Positions 45,576 through 57,163 of a DNA stretch of 64,000 bases are shown one piece after another. The notes beneath the pieces were generated by a model that did no database searches, was not told where the DNA came from, and saw nothing but the letters and a program-made list of their open reading frames with translations. Location: the NCBI GenBank assembly GCA_026214975.1, contig CM047810.1, forward strand, positions 36,381,318 to 36,445,317, written 5' to 3'. The DNA comes from Gentiana macrophylla. Lineage: Eukaryota; Streptophyta; Magnoliopsida; Gentianales; Gentianaceae. The position numbers were made by a program, and so were the translations under genes. The number at the start of each line of letters is the position of its first letter. The stretch's first letter is position 1.

Positions 45576-47389
45576 CCACCACACACTTAGCCTTTACTCG
45601 TCCTCGAGTAAATCAGGCGCTCAAACAATACCAAGGAAACAACTTTACGGTACATGCATGTATTTCAAAATATCGAGGTAAAAAGAACTTAGTTAAGTGA
45701 ATGCATTGCTTTGACTCTACTAGATCATGACACAGGGTGAGTGTGTGTTGAATGACGACGACTCATGCTTAATACGATTTCGGGTTTGGAATACCGGACA
45801 ATTGACTTTACACAATCCTGCGCCTTCCTAGAATCTCCACTAATCGGGACTAACCAAGGTTAAACACGGTCCAAGCGAGGACTTGAATGGTTATAACGTT
45901 AGGCTAGGGTAAATTCGGTTAATCGAAAAAGGGTAATTTGGGAAACTGGAGAAAAGAAATACGAGTGAACAAAATCCAAACACGTACCACGTCTTCTTTA
46001 CCAAACAAACCCACCAAACTCCTTTTTGATCAATTTCAACACTTTGGGGACTATAGGACACTAAGATACCCGAACTCATTACCAAACTCGACTATGTTTC
46101 AAGTGTCGTGAGATGAGCTCGAATACTTAGTATCTATCTGACTATCCCAACCCTAACATCATCATTGCTTTAAGCTCATTGCTTTTTTTTTCAACCCTTT
46201 ATTTCTATATACAACACAATTATTTGATTTTTTTCTTTTTTCTTTTTTTTTTCGTTTTTTTTTGAAGTAAAACCCGAGCATACAGCCCCAATGAGCTCCT
46301 CCTCTCCTTATAGCTCTAAAACTGAAGAAACAACACCCCCGACTTAACAAAAACATCTCCCCCCACCACACTTGTCTTGGCAAGTGTGGTTTAACAAAAG
46401 ACTAAGTCCACTCGTAGGGTCAAATGAAGGGAATGTGACCAAAATAAGGCTCAAGGGTAGGTTTCTGACTAAGTAACGAAACGGCTAATAATGTGAATGG
46501 TGGTCAGACCACTCTATCAAGGCTGAGAGGGGCTACGAAGGTCAAAAGTTCGGCTCAGGCTTATTTGGTTAAAGTAGGGTCAAAAAGAACGCCAAAATTG
46601 TCATCCCGTGTTCCTACCAAAGCCAATCCTTCTATTTCGCCTCGAAACTAGGGGTACAGGTGTGTAAAGTAATCGTGATAAGCATAACCATCGTCAAACG
46701 TGTACTACAAAGTGTTCCGTATCATGACAATATAGACTCACTATGAGACATTCACAAAACTAAAGACCTTTCACCACTCAATTGTGAACAGCATGCATAT
46801 AACGTGGTGTTAAAATCTTGGAAAATTTTGAAAAACGGCCTAAAAATCGACTCGGAAACGAGTAAAAACCAAGTTTATCACATCACGGCATAATACTTTT
46901 ACGAACATGCGAATAAGCTAAGTCGTCTCCCCCCTCCCTTTTAAGTGAAGCACCGTCCTCGGTGTGTGAACGAGAAGGAAAAAAGAAAGACTTAGCTTAT
47001 GAGCCCGGCAAAACGGCGCGGTCAAGTCCCGTAACGGTCGTGAAAGTAGTCCATCCCGAAACCCTAATCATTGAAAACATCCAAGAAATACATGCACGGG
47101 ACATGGTCCGCGTGCCAAAACATAAAATATGGGGATTCCGGGATAATAAAAGAATGACCTCGTCCACGTCGAAAACTTGAACAAGTATGTCACAAAGATA
47201 GTCAAATATGATTCAAACATACACAAAAGCAACCAATCCACAAATCCAAGAAAAAGTCACAGAAAGTATGAAAAGGTGAAAAAGTAGCAACAAAGTCAAC
47301 TCAAAACAAACTAGAAAGCTAGGGGACATGTCCAACAAAAAAGCAGGGGTGACAATCTAAGGAGCAGCGCAAAAGGAACAAAGATAAAC
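45576..47389 (-). other. Outer Athila untranslated region with polypurine tract
   Basis: Region between the env-position ORF and the 3' LTR. The tract next to the LTR reads AGTGTGTGGTGG. A second purine-rich stretch, CAAGTGTGGTGGGGGGAGATG on the minus strand (46354-46374), is flanked by the inverted words CCACACTTG and CAAGTGTGG. No conserved coding sequence; frames at 45891-46383 look spurious. Confidence 0.55.
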
Positions 47390-49055
47390 TCTACGCGCTG
47401 TCGTCGATCCTCGGATGTAGGTGGTACTGTGCTGCGCATCTCGTAGACGTAACGGGAGGAGCCTCGGAAGTCGGCCCTGAGTGACTGAGATGTCGGAGCT
47501 GGAGCAGTCTGAGAGGGGCCAGCCTTATCCACTGGGGCAGACGCAGCAGCCCTAAAAGCCGTCTCAACCGCATCCTCCTCGAGACAAATCGCTATGGCCT
47601 CCTCAAGAACCGGTGCAAACTCATAAGATCGTTAAATGCAAAGGAAGCTCGGCATAGCCGGTACAAGTGTCCCAGCGCTGTAAACCCTGAATAAGCGTAT
47701 TCATCCGCACCTCGCCGGTCTAACATCCGCGCACCCCATCCATCAACAAATAACGATTCTGAGCGGCAATGGGATTGTAGGAATGAAACTCGATGCGATC
47801 TCCTCTCTTGGCTCGGTAACAGGACCCTGAACCCTTGGCTCACCTTCACCTCGACAGTAAACTTCCCGGGCTGACTCGTCTTTGAGGACTCAAGGAAACG
47901 GGCTTCTTCGGATAACGTTCATCCTCGTCGTACTCCTTCACCCCGGCTCGCAAACACAACCCATTCAACAGATGAATACACATGAACTTCGTACGTTGAT
48001 CCTTTCGAGTTCTGGTAAGCTCTCTGAGTATAAAACCCGGCCAACATCAATCGGTATCTCAAAGTGTAGTGCATACAGCATCGCCAAATCTATCATGATG
48101 AACTTGTGAAAATTATCCTTTGGGAGTAAGCGATTCTGTACAAACCGAGCCTTAACCTTCCATTCCCGAGAAAAATCAGTCGTCTTAAGCATATACCGGA
48201 CATCGGTGGCCCATAGGGGTCTCGTGGACCAAGGAATCGCAGGGCTGATTGCTAACCGAAGCTCCTCAAACGGATCCTCTCCCTTGTCTTGTTTCTCTTT
48301 TATAACATCTAGGTAATCCGTAGCGACAACCGGAGCCTTGTAAAAAGCAGAAATAGCCTTAGGGGTGAAAGGCACATCCACATTTCTAACTCGAACTACA
48401 CCCGTGTCTAGGTCCACCTCACTCAAATTGGCCAAAAACTCCCGGGCCAACGTGTAATTCGGTTTCCTCAAATTGAAGTCCGGTATCTTGACAAAATCAA
48501 CCCACTTCCGCTTTATCAGATTGTCCCTGAAGCTCTTCTCAACCTTCTCCATGTCGACCTCCCTTTCTAGGATCTCTCTCCCTGAACCTCATCCTAAAAG
48601 CCGCCCCGCACTATCATCAACGAACCTCTCTCGATAGGGGACAACTCCCCCAGGTGCCTTCCTAGCCGCAGCTTTCAAATCTGAAACTCGAACCTCTCGG
48701 GAGTTACCACTTGACCTCCCGGGCAGTCCCCTAACCTCACTAGGGGCTGCCCAACAGCCCACTTGCACCCTTGAATCGGTTCAATCGTACTAGACTTGGC
48801 CCGTCTCGGGTCTACCAAAGGTACATCCTCATCATCAGAATCATCGTCTGAATCCCCATCAGCCTCATCTACCAAATCTCCATACAAGGGCCGTTTCCTA
48901 GCCTCTCTAACAGGTCTACTCTCCCTGTCTCCACCTATGACTAAGCGCTGATTCAACGAATCAACCGGAATATCCTCGAACCTTTTCTTTTTCCGAGGGG
49001 GTTCTACAGCCTTCCCCTTACCCTTTCCAGTCGTAAACTTGACTTTTGGAGCCAT
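47390..49055 (-). pseudogene. Env-position third ORF of the outer Athila (broken)
   Basis: Starts at ATG 49055: MAPKVKFTTGKGKGKA, a lysine-rich NLS-like PPRKKKRF, then an acidic run with DSDDDSDDEDV, open to 48675. After a gap of stops a second open block (48552-47965) gives KRKWVDFVKIPDFNLRK, FLANLSEVDLDTGVVRVRNV and FTPKAISAFYKAP, which resembles the 'putative plant transposon protein' domain found in many plant gypsy-derived proteins. Further decayed fragments run to about 47390. No membrane segment or signal peptide is visible, so it is env by position only. Its leader carries an internal promoter-like module and a probable intron. Confidence 0.6.
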
Positions 49056-49065
49056 TCTCACACAA

Positions 49066-49331
49066 CTGAACCACAGCAATCCACCATAAACAACACAATC
49101 AACCCAATACCGCAATCCAAACCGTAACCAAAAATAACCAAAACCAACAACCAAACCAGCCCAAAACAGCCATGCGGATGTACCCACAACACCCAACACC
49201 GCCAACAACAACAATGCAACAACCAAAACGAGAAAAAGAACAAAATCAGTAAAAGCTCGATCGAGGCTCGACTCGAAAAATCGACCCCAAGAAAAAGTTG
49301 AAAAAACTCAAAAAAGTTTGTTGATACTTAC
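49066..49331 (-). other. Probable 266-bp intron in the leader of the third ORF
   Basis: Minus strand: donor CTTG|GTAAGTATC at 49331, a T- and G-rich body with TTTTACTGATTTTG as a branch-point-like word, and acceptor GTGGTTCAG|TTG at 49066. The ATG of the third ORF follows 10 bases later at 49055. Removing it would eliminate several upstream ATGs. Confidence 0.55.
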
Positions 49332-49633
49332 CAAGATCGGTGTCAGGAGTGCAATGGTGCAGTCGGAATCCCCGAACGATCCACGAATGGGCCAAAAATC
49401 GGATTTTTGTAGCGGAGCCAAACGAAGGTGAAATCCTTGATTCTCCAAAATGAGTGTTTGTTTGATGATTTTGGTTGGAGAATCGAAGAGAGGGAGTAGC
49501 AAGGTGATTATAGCAACGAGAATGGGTGAAAACGGTGAAGAAATAAGGATTTGGTGTGTTGGGGAGGAAAAAGGGCGGTTATCGGCTCGTGTGTGTTGAG
49601 GAGGGAAATGGAGAAAATGGTGAAGAAATCGGT

Positions 49634-49801
49634 GGTTATAGGAGGTTCTGAGTGTGTCCGGACGGACAGGTTTCTGTCCGGACGGACAGGGACGAACTGT
49701 CCGGACGGATGAAAATGCTGTCCGGACGGACAGGTGCTCTGCTTAGACAATAAGTAAACCAGTGATATATCCGGACGGATGGGTGTTTGTGTCCGTCTGG
49801 A
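49634..49801 (-). promoter_or_regulatory. Internal promoter-like module of the outer Athila
   Basis: Six copies of TCCGGACGGA (one variant TCCGTCTGGA) start at 49657, 49677, 49700, 49721, 49770 and 49792: spacings 20, 23, 21, 49 and 22 bp. On the minus strand a TATA-like CTATAACC (49641-49634) follows 17 bp after the last unit. The motif and phasing are the same as in the element's own U3 array while the surrounding sequence differs. It lies between integrase and the third ORF. Confidence 0.7.
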
Positions 49802-50063
49802 CAAGGGTCAAAACAGGGGTAAAGTGATTTTTTTAGCATGAAGGCCCCTCGGGATCATCCGGATTCAATCCTCAACACCAAAACACAGCAAAACAAGTTC
49901 AAAACCAGCAAAAACACAGGGAATGATGGGTTGCCTCCCACCGAGCGCCTTTGTTTTATGTCGTTGGCTCGACATAGTGACTTATACTATATCGGTTTTT
50001 TCAAGATTATACTACCGATACGAGTGAGGAAAAATGAGGTGTAGAAAAAGAACGAATGGTGAG
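49802..50063 (-). other. Post-integrase spacer of the outer Athila
   Basis: Contains, on the minus strand, GTCGAGCCAACGACATAAA, then GGCGCTCGGTGGGAGGCAAC, a hallmark spacer of Athila elements; the inner element has the related GTCGAGCTAACGACAATAA and TAGGAGGCATCC at 59176-59217. Non-coding. Confidence 0.6.
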
Positions 50064-50555
50064 TTATAAGGTGAAAATGTCATGCATTGGAGTCCATGAC
50101 GGGACTAAACACTTGGCTTCCTCTATCTTAGGATCCTCCAAAATCACCACTTCGAGAGCTTCATCAAACGGTAACTTTTCATACTTCTTCAAACGAAGGC
50201 CATTTGTGATTGAAGTCCCATGCTTGGGGTGCTTTATTTCTACTGCCCACGAGTCAAAAATCATCTCAAGCGTGTAAGGTCCCGACCATCGTGACTTGAC
50301 TTTCCGGGAAAAGATGCAAGCGAGTATCATACAACGAACCTCATCTCCTACCTCAAACTTCTTTGGCTTTATCAATTGATCGTGGAGAAGCTTGGTTTTC
50401 TCTTTGTATCTTGCCGAACAATCATAGGCTCGTAGTCGAAACTCCTCCAATTCAACTAACTGAGCCATCCTTCTCTCTCCACTAAGAGTCTCGTCCATAT
50501 TTAACTCTTTAATAGCCCAATGTGCTCTATGCTCAACTTCCACCGTAAATGACAC
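50064..50555 (-). pseudogene. Outer Athila integrase C-terminal region
   Basis: Overlaps the core frame with a frameshift near 50550. Shows ELEEFRLRAYDCSARYKEKT, HDQLIKPKKFEVGDEV, SRKVKSRWSGPY, typical of the gypsy integrase C-terminal GPF/GPY module (here SRWSGPY). Ends at 50064 before the spacer. Binds cDNA ends in the family. Confidence 0.8.
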
Positions 50556-51109
50556 GTTTTTCCAAAGACAATCATGTACGGCGACATACCAATTGGAGTC
50601 TTGAATGCGGTTCTATGAGCCCAAAGAGCGTCATCCAACTTTTTAGACCAACTCTTAGAATTTCTATCAACAGTTCGTTCAAGAATCCTTTTAATACCTC
50701 GGTTTGAAACCTCCACTTGGCCACTCGTTTGAGGGTGATAGGCCGTTCCCAACTTATGAGTCACCCCGTACTTAAGAAGTAGCTTATCTAAGTCTCTATT
50801 CGCAAAATGAGTGCCATTGTCAGAAATGATAGTTCTAGGAACTCCAAACCGTGTGAAAATGAACTTTTTTAGAAACTTAATGACCACGTGTCTGTCATTA
50901 GTGGGGGTTGCAATCGCTTCCACCCACTTCGAGACGTAATCACAAGCAACCAAAATGAACTTGTTGCCAAAAGAAGAAGGATAGGGTCCCACAAAGTCTA
51001 TTCCCCAAACGTCGAAAACCTCACAAACAATGATAGGGCGTTGAGGCATCTCATTTTTCTTAGAAATTCTCCCCGAACATTGACACGCGTCACAGGTTTT
51101 TACATAAGC
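50501..51109 (-). pseudogene. Outer Athila integrase catalytic core (distal half of split gene)
   Basis: Rve-type core: [17 protein letters not shown] (first Asp), [13 protein letters not shown] (second Asp), [18 protein letters not shown] (Glu), so the DDE triad is intact. The upstream edge carries the CDACQCSGR part of the zinc finger and stops at the inner-element insertion point (51110-51114, ATAGG). Reading frame continues on the far side at 62231. Confidence 0.85.
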
Positions 51110-51114
51110 ATAGG

Positions 51115-52659
51115 TGTTAAGGGTGAAATTGTATGATTTATAACGTTATATTTTATAATGTTTTCCCCCATATTCGTATTAATTTCATGGGAATTAAGTG
51201 TTTAAATGAATTATTGAGCAAATGATATTTTTAAGGAGTTAATCGCAAAGTTGGTGAATTTATATGTTTTAATTATGATTTTATGTTTATTGGGATTATG
51301 TTACGCTTTGCGGTGTTTTTGATGTCATGTAGGTACTTGTTTGAGGCTAAATTGATGATCAAATGTTGATAAAACTCGAGCTAAATCAAGATAGAGGAGA
51401 TAATGGTGAGTTGGATTGAGAAGGAAAATAGATAGAGTTGAAGAAATCCGTTTTTGATCGAAGATGGATGGCGTCGGATCAGTGACAGCGTCCCACCTTA
51501 GCGGCAACCACTGGACGGGCGTTTGAAGACCTTAAACGGGCGTCCGAAAGAAAATTTAATACTGAGAGTTTGACGCCGAGCGCGGTGGCGTTCACCTCCG
51601 TCTGTAAGCTGTTGGACGAGCGTCCAAGATAGTGGACGGGCGTCCCAAGCACCGCCTTAGCCTAAATCGACCTAAAAATCTATAAATAGCGCGATTTCTC
51701 AAACCACTAGAGACACAATTCGAACCCTAAAATTTTAGGAGCAGCTTGGCTGCGGTTCTTTACTACTTTTATCAAATTTTATGCCTTTAAATTCCTAGGT
51801 TAGATTAATTAATTCCATGTACTTTTTATTCAACAATTCGATGTGCAAAGGATGCTAAGAGGCTAAATCCTCCTTGAGCAGCGTTGTGAAGCCGTCCGTT
51901 TCAACAGTTTGATCTCTAGTTCGTGATTATTTTGTGAGTGTCTATTAAAGTTGTTACTTTTATCATGTTTTTATATGTAGATTGCATGCTATATCGAAAG
52001 ATCCGTGCCTTTGTTTATTGTTTGCTTGATGAAAGTCATGTTAACCTTAGAACACCATGATAAAAGTTTAGACCTTTAATCTAATCGCAACGAAAGTTAT
52101 TAGATCGAATCTCTAGATTAGAAATTGAAAGATTTCACGCCTAGGTTAGAAAGACTTAATCTTTAATCGAAAGATCAAAGATTAGAAAACGAACTTGTCT
52201 CTGCAGTAGGTGTTCATGCCTTAGATAGGTGAATCACAACTTGAGTAGAGATCACGAAAATAATCCGAATTAGTATCAAACGTTGATAGGATAGGTGGAA
52301 CAATTGCTTGTTCGTTCGTTAAAATTTGATTTAAATCACTTGACTCGAATTGCTTAGCTTAGTTTAGTTTATTTTATTTTTCTGCGACTTAGTTAGTTTT
52401 TATTGCTTTCAATCTTGCCTAGCATTGGATTCAATCCTCTGTCTAGTTCCTTTTATGCATATTTGTTTAAATTAGTTTTCTGTTTAGTTTAGATTCTCGT
52501 GACAATAGTTAGTTTAGGAATAAAAACTAGGATCCACAACCTCCGATTCCCTGAGATCGACTCCGGTATCAATCGCTATACTACGATCCCTACACTTGGG
52601 GAATACCGGATTTATAAATTTTATTACTTGTTTGTTTCGTTAGATAAAAATCCGTGACA
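51115..52659 (+). mobile_element. 5' LTR of the inner Athila (1545 bp)
   Basis: TGTTAAGGG...GTGACA. U3 carries palindromic 12-mers (51513, 51535, 51614, 51634) and the TATA box CTATAAATAG at about 51681-51688. Nearly identical to the 3' LTR except in a few clusters, the largest around the palindromic array. Confidence 0.95.
51513..51645 (+). promoter_or_regulatory. U3 array of paired GGACGNGCGTCC palindromes, 5' LTR
   Basis: GGACGGGCGTTT (51513) with AACGGGCGTCCG (51535), and GGACGAGCGTCC (51614) with GGACGGGCGTCC (51634). Pair spacing is 22 and 20 bp. The last unit ends about 36 bp before the TATA box. Degenerate related words (GACGCCGAGCGC) lie between the pairs. Confidence 0.75.
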
Positions 52660-52665
52660 AGTTTT

Positions 52666-52683
52666 TGGCGCCGTTGCCGGGGA
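52666..52683 (+). other. Primer-binding site, tRNA-Asp
   Basis: TGGCGCCGTTGCCGGGGA, seven bases after the LTR end, is complementary to the 3' end of plant tRNA-Asp (GUC). This primer is characteristic of the Athila lineage. Confidence 0.9.
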
Positions 52684-54082
52684 ACCGGACGGTTGTCTAG
52701 TTTTTGTTTTTCATTAGTAATTTAGGTTAGGTTTTTGTTTTTATTTCTGTTTTTCGTTGGTGATTTAGTTGTTTTACTTAATTGTTTTTTCTGTTAATTA
52801 ATATTTATTCTTGTTAGTTGGAGTATAGACTTTTGTTTTTGAGTTTTAGTCTCTGTTTTCTGTTATCGTTTTTTTTTTCTGCTCTCTGTTCGAATCTGTT
52901 CCAGTTGGACGAGCGTGCAGTCATCTGACGCCCCGTCAGATTCTTCTCTCCAGGAGGGCGCCCGTCCGATTCTTTGGGCGCCCGTCTATCTCTGTCTGCC
53001 ATTAGTTTTTATTTTTTTTTATTTATTTCAATTAGGTTTTCTGTTTTTTTCGTAGGTAAGTGTCGTAGATAGGTTTCTAAGGTTGAATCATCTCACTCCA
53101 CGTTTTTAACGATCAAACTTTTGGATAAAAAGGGATCGTTTTAGCACTCTTTAGTATCTTGGCCATAACTTTCGGCTCGAGTGTCCGTTTGGCGCGCAGG
53201 ACCCCAATTTGGAAAGCTCGTTCGACGCCTTGACGTGGCGGACGCCGAGGCCGTCCGACACCGTTTTCGAGGTCAAAATCCACTGTTTTCCCTTCCATTT
53301 TGGGGTTAGAAGATTTCAACACATGTTTTTCCTCTTTTTAGTGTTTTATGTTTTTTTTGCTTTTAAATCTTTCGTAGGTTTAGGTTTCTGATTACGTATC
53401 CCTTTAGGTAGATTTTTTTAGTTAGATCATTAGGTTTTAGTTCAGGTTATTAGGGTTTAAGGTTTTTATTTTTGTGATTAGTTTCTGTCCCCTGTTTTTC
53501 TCCTCTGTTTTCTCAAAATCCCCCTCTGTTTCTGAATTCGTTTCTGTTCTTTCTCTGAAACTTTGCATCTGGACGAGCGTTTATTCGTTTGAACGCTCGT
53601 TCACTGTAATTTTTTCAATCCTGTATCCGAATTCGACCCTTGAACGAACGTCCATAAATTTGGACGCCCGTCCAAGGCGACTCTGAAGGATCAGACGAGC
53701 GTTCAATTTTTGAACACCAGTTCAGTCCAATTTCAAGACAGACGCTCGTCCATTTGTTTGGACGCGTCCGTCCCTTTCTTCCTAAATCTTTTTCTTTTCC
53801 CTCTTTTCTTTTCTTTAGGTTTTAATTTTAGATTTAGGTTTTAAATTTCTTAGTTTAGGTTTTATTTTTTTCCTTTAGTTTTTAGGTTCGATGATCTTGA
53901 GTTGGGTATCGGTTTATGCAAACTCTAAGTCGAAAGGGCCATTACTCTTTTCACTGACCTCGAGCGGACCATAGTCCGACCCAATAGAGAAGACTTCGTT
54001 TTACCGATCCTCGGACGAAGGAAGTTCAACCGATCAGGATATCGAACGAAACCTAATAAAGGAGATCGAAGATATTGTTATA
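52684..54082 (+). other. 5' leader of the inner Athila with paired palindrome arrays
   Basis: T-rich leader without a conserved ORF. It holds two further arrays of 12-bp palindromes: 52907/52926 and 52955/52975 (GGGCGCCCGT-type), and 53571/53591, 53642/53662, 53693/53712, 53740/53760 (GGACGAGCGTTT, GAACGCTCGTTC and similar). Within each pair starts are 19-20 bp apart. Several TTTAG and GTAAG words could be splice signals. Confidence 0.65.
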
Positions 54083-54574
54083 ATGGCGGCAGAAGATCGA
54101 CGTACGTTGGCAGACTACGCCATGCCTGGTGCAGTCACTGTCAACCCGGCTATCGTCCTACCAGCCATTACCGCACAAACCTTTGAACTAAAACCCAGTC
54201 TCATTCAGATGATGCAGCATGCATCAATGTTTCACGGGTTCCCTTCTGAAAATCCTCACACACACGTACACACATTCCTGGAGATATGTGGTACGACACG
54301 CATTCAAGGTGTGAGTGAGGATGTGATTAAACTTACACTGTTTCCATTCTCTTTGAAGGGAGAAGCTAAAGAGTGGTATAGCTCTCTCCCTACGGAATCC
54401 ATTACCACCTGGGCTGCATTGGAGAAAGAATTTTTAAGTCAATACTTTCCACCTGCCAAGACAGCCCAGTGTTTAAGGGAAATATACAATTTTTATCAAA
54501 CGGAAACAGAATCTTTCTTTGAGGCATGGAAGAGATTTAAGGCTCTTCTTCGTAAATGCCCCACCATGGGTTAG
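54083..54574 (+). pseudogene. Inner Athila gag (N-terminal part)
   Basis: Open for 163 codons from MAAEDRRTLADYAMPGA. Shows MMQHASMFHGFPSENPHTHV, LFPFSLKGEAKEWYSSLP and SQYFPPAKTAQCLREIYNF, the retrotransposon gag domain. Ends at TAG after LLRKCPTMG, where related gags continue; similarity resumes in other frames to about 55200 (54575-55200 contains remnants such as FDGLTELTKGMVNSSSVG). Confidence 0.85.
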
Positions 54575-55330
54575 ACTTGCAGGCAAGTCAATACCTTTTT
54601 CGATGGATTGACCGAGCTCACTAAGGGCATGGTCAATAGTTCATCAGTGGGGCTTTCACGAGGAAAACGCCTCAGAGGGGTGGGCACTTGTTCAAGACAT
54701 TGCCAAATATAATTATGCCCCTCATTTCAAGTCGTTCGAGGCACCACCACCTCCTCCTAGGATCGAGGAGGTGAAAATGCATAACGAGATTGCCATGTTT
54801 GAAGCGGCCAATGGCTACGCTTACCACGCCTCCAAATCGAGTTATCGAGACTCTTTCATTTTTACGAACTCTCAAGTTCATCTCGCGAAATTGTTCTCGG
54901 GTGGCCATATGGTTGGCGAGTGTCAATTCATGTCCCCCAATTCTTATCAAGTCAATGCTGTCCAGAATCATGGACAGTATAATCAAGTGCATGCCAAGTA
55001 TGTGACGATATGGGGCACATCGCTTCGTTTCTGTCTATGATTGACGAACGCAGAGATCAATGCCTTCAATGGCCAGCCAAATCGAGAGGTTTGGAAATCA
55101 ATTCACCGCCAAGGCAACTTTCAAAACCAGGGTTTCCGTCAAAATCAAAATTTCAATTTCAATCGAAACCCTAGTTTCAATCGAACCCGAACTTGAATGC
55201 TTCCAAAAGAAATTATCGAAATGGATCAAGCGGTTGGTAAAGACTCGCGCGATGGTCAATTATCAAAACTTACCAACCAAGAGGCGACCGAGGCAAATTT
55301 GTGCTCACATTGCGGATGGGAGGCCTAGTA

Positions 55331-55700
55331 TTCCCAAATTCCTTATGTGACTGGTGCATCCATCGACTTGATGCCATTGTCTGCTTGCAATCGACTTGGG
55401 TTACAAAGTCTTCTAGAACCCACTACCATGAACTTGCGGTTCGCAGATAGATCTTCTAAGAAAGCGAGAGGAATCACGAGAGACGTATTAGTTCAAATAG
55501 ATAGGTTTACCTTTCCAGCTTGACTAGTACGTCTTAGATATTGAGAAAAGTGCAAATGTCCCTTTGATTCTTGGAAGACCTTTTCTATCTACAGCTAGAG
55601 CCCTCATCGATTGTGATGGTGGGCATGTGACCATTCGAGTTGGTGACCGGGAGGTGAGCTATAGTGTTTCAAAATCTATCAATGTACCTTCGGATCTCCA
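55331..55700 (+). pseudogene. Inner Athila aspartic protease remnant
   Basis: VTGASIDLMPLSACNRLGLQ, SLLEPTTMNLRFADRSSKK and, after a frame change, LILGRPFLSTARALIDCDGG. These are the Athila protease signatures, but the acidic residue expected before TGAS or LGAS is not present here (Val), and the frame breaks at about 55522. Confidence 0.75.
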
Positions 55701-55870
55701 ACCGGCTTTTCCGTTGATGAGACTTCCGATGATTTCGATGACTTTATGGATAAGCAAGTCATGGTCATAGAGGTGAATATGAAGCGATCGATTGATAATC
55801 TGAATAATCATGGTGTGGTCAATCTAGACCGATTAGCGGTGATTTTGAGGATGAGCTAAGAGAAGAAGCC

Positions 55871-57163
55871 TTGGCGATGGGACCACTAAGTAAGCTCAAC
55901 GATGTTGAGTTGAAGAGTGGTGATCTTAAATCAAGTCTAGAGGATCCTCCCGTAGATTTGGTGCTCAAGCCGTTGCTAAAACATCTTAAGTATGTGTTTT
56001 TAAGAGAAGGTGACAAGCTTCCTTTGATCATCTCTCTTAAGCTATCTCGTATAGAGGAGCTTAAATTGTTAAACGTCTTGCGCAAAAATGAAAAAGCCTT
56101 TGGATGGCAGGTGGGAGATATCCGAGGGATATCTCCCGACATCTGTATGCACAAAATTAAGACTGAGGAGGGTGCAAAACAAGTTAGACAGCCTCAGAGA
56201 AGGCTCAACCCTCACATGCAAGAAGTAGTCAAGAAGGAAATCATTAAGCTTCTAGATATGGGTATCATATACGCCATTGCTGATAGTGAGTGGGTGTCCC
56301 CGACTCGAGTAGTCCCCAAAAAGGGAATTACTATTGAGAAGAATGAGAAGGGAGAGGAGATAGCATTGAGGCTAGTTACAGGCTATAGAGTCCAGATTGA
56401 CTACGAAAAACTCAATGAGGTCACAATGAAAGATCATTTTCCCTTCCATTCATTGATCAAATGCTTGAGCGTCTAGCGAGGCACGATTCTCTCTGCTTCT
56501 GGATGGATATTCGAGATACTTCCAGAGATACCCATCGATCCTGTTGACCAAGAAGACCACTTTCACTTGCCCTTATGGTACATTCGCTCACAGCGGATGC
56601 CATTTGTTCTCTCAGAATGCCCGGCCACCTTTCAAAGGTGTATGATGGCAATCTTTGACGGGCTAGTTGAAAAGTGCATGGAGATTTTTATGGATGATTT
56701 CTCGGTCTTTGGTCAATCCTTCGGTGATTGCCTAGATAATCTTGATCAGGTGTTGTCAAGATGTGTGGAAAAGGACTTAGTGCTTAATTGGGAAAAATGC
56801 CATTTCATGGTAAATGAAGGCATAGTCCTTGGCCACAGAGTGTCAGCCAAAGGTATAGAAGTAGATAGAGCCAAGGTTGAAGCTATTGAGAAGATGAGTT
56901 ATCCTAAGAATGTTCGGGAAGTCCGAGGTTTTCTCGGACATGTCGGCTTCTATAGGAGGTTCATCCGTGATTTTTCCAAAGTAGCCAAGCCCCTATCTAC
57001 TCTGCTCAAGGAAGACGTTGAGTTCAATTTCGATGAAAACTGCAAGCAAGCGTTTGAGGAGCTCAAGAATCGGTTAATATCCGCTCAATTCTTATTTCAC
57101 TGGTCGAACTTACCTTTGAGCTTATGTGTGACGCATCAAACTATGCAGCTGGTGCGATCTTAG
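55871..57163 (+). pseudogene. Inner Athila reverse transcriptase (frameshifted)
   Basis: 55871-56476 covers the fingers: RRLNPHMQEVVKKEIIKLLD, SEWVSPTRVVPKKG, GYRVQIDYEKLNE. A frameshift near 56450 and another near 56570 disrupt the palm; 56567-57163 then gives ECPATFQRCMMAIFDGLVEK, EIFMDDFSVFG with the catalytic MDD, VLGHRVSAKGIEVDRAK and GFLGHVGFYRRFIRDF. A final frame change precedes RNase H at about 57110. Confidence 0.85.

Noticed and set aside
46354..46374. Purine-rich AAGTGTGGTGGGGGGAG as the polypurine tract and start of the outer 3' LTR
   Set aside because: The tract at 45576-45597 is followed by TGATAG, which pairs with the TTATCA end at 44005, giving a better LTR definition.
49508..49839. 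Minus-strand frames with repeated VRPD or SVRT peptides
   Set aside because: Shadows of the internal TCCGGACGGA array.
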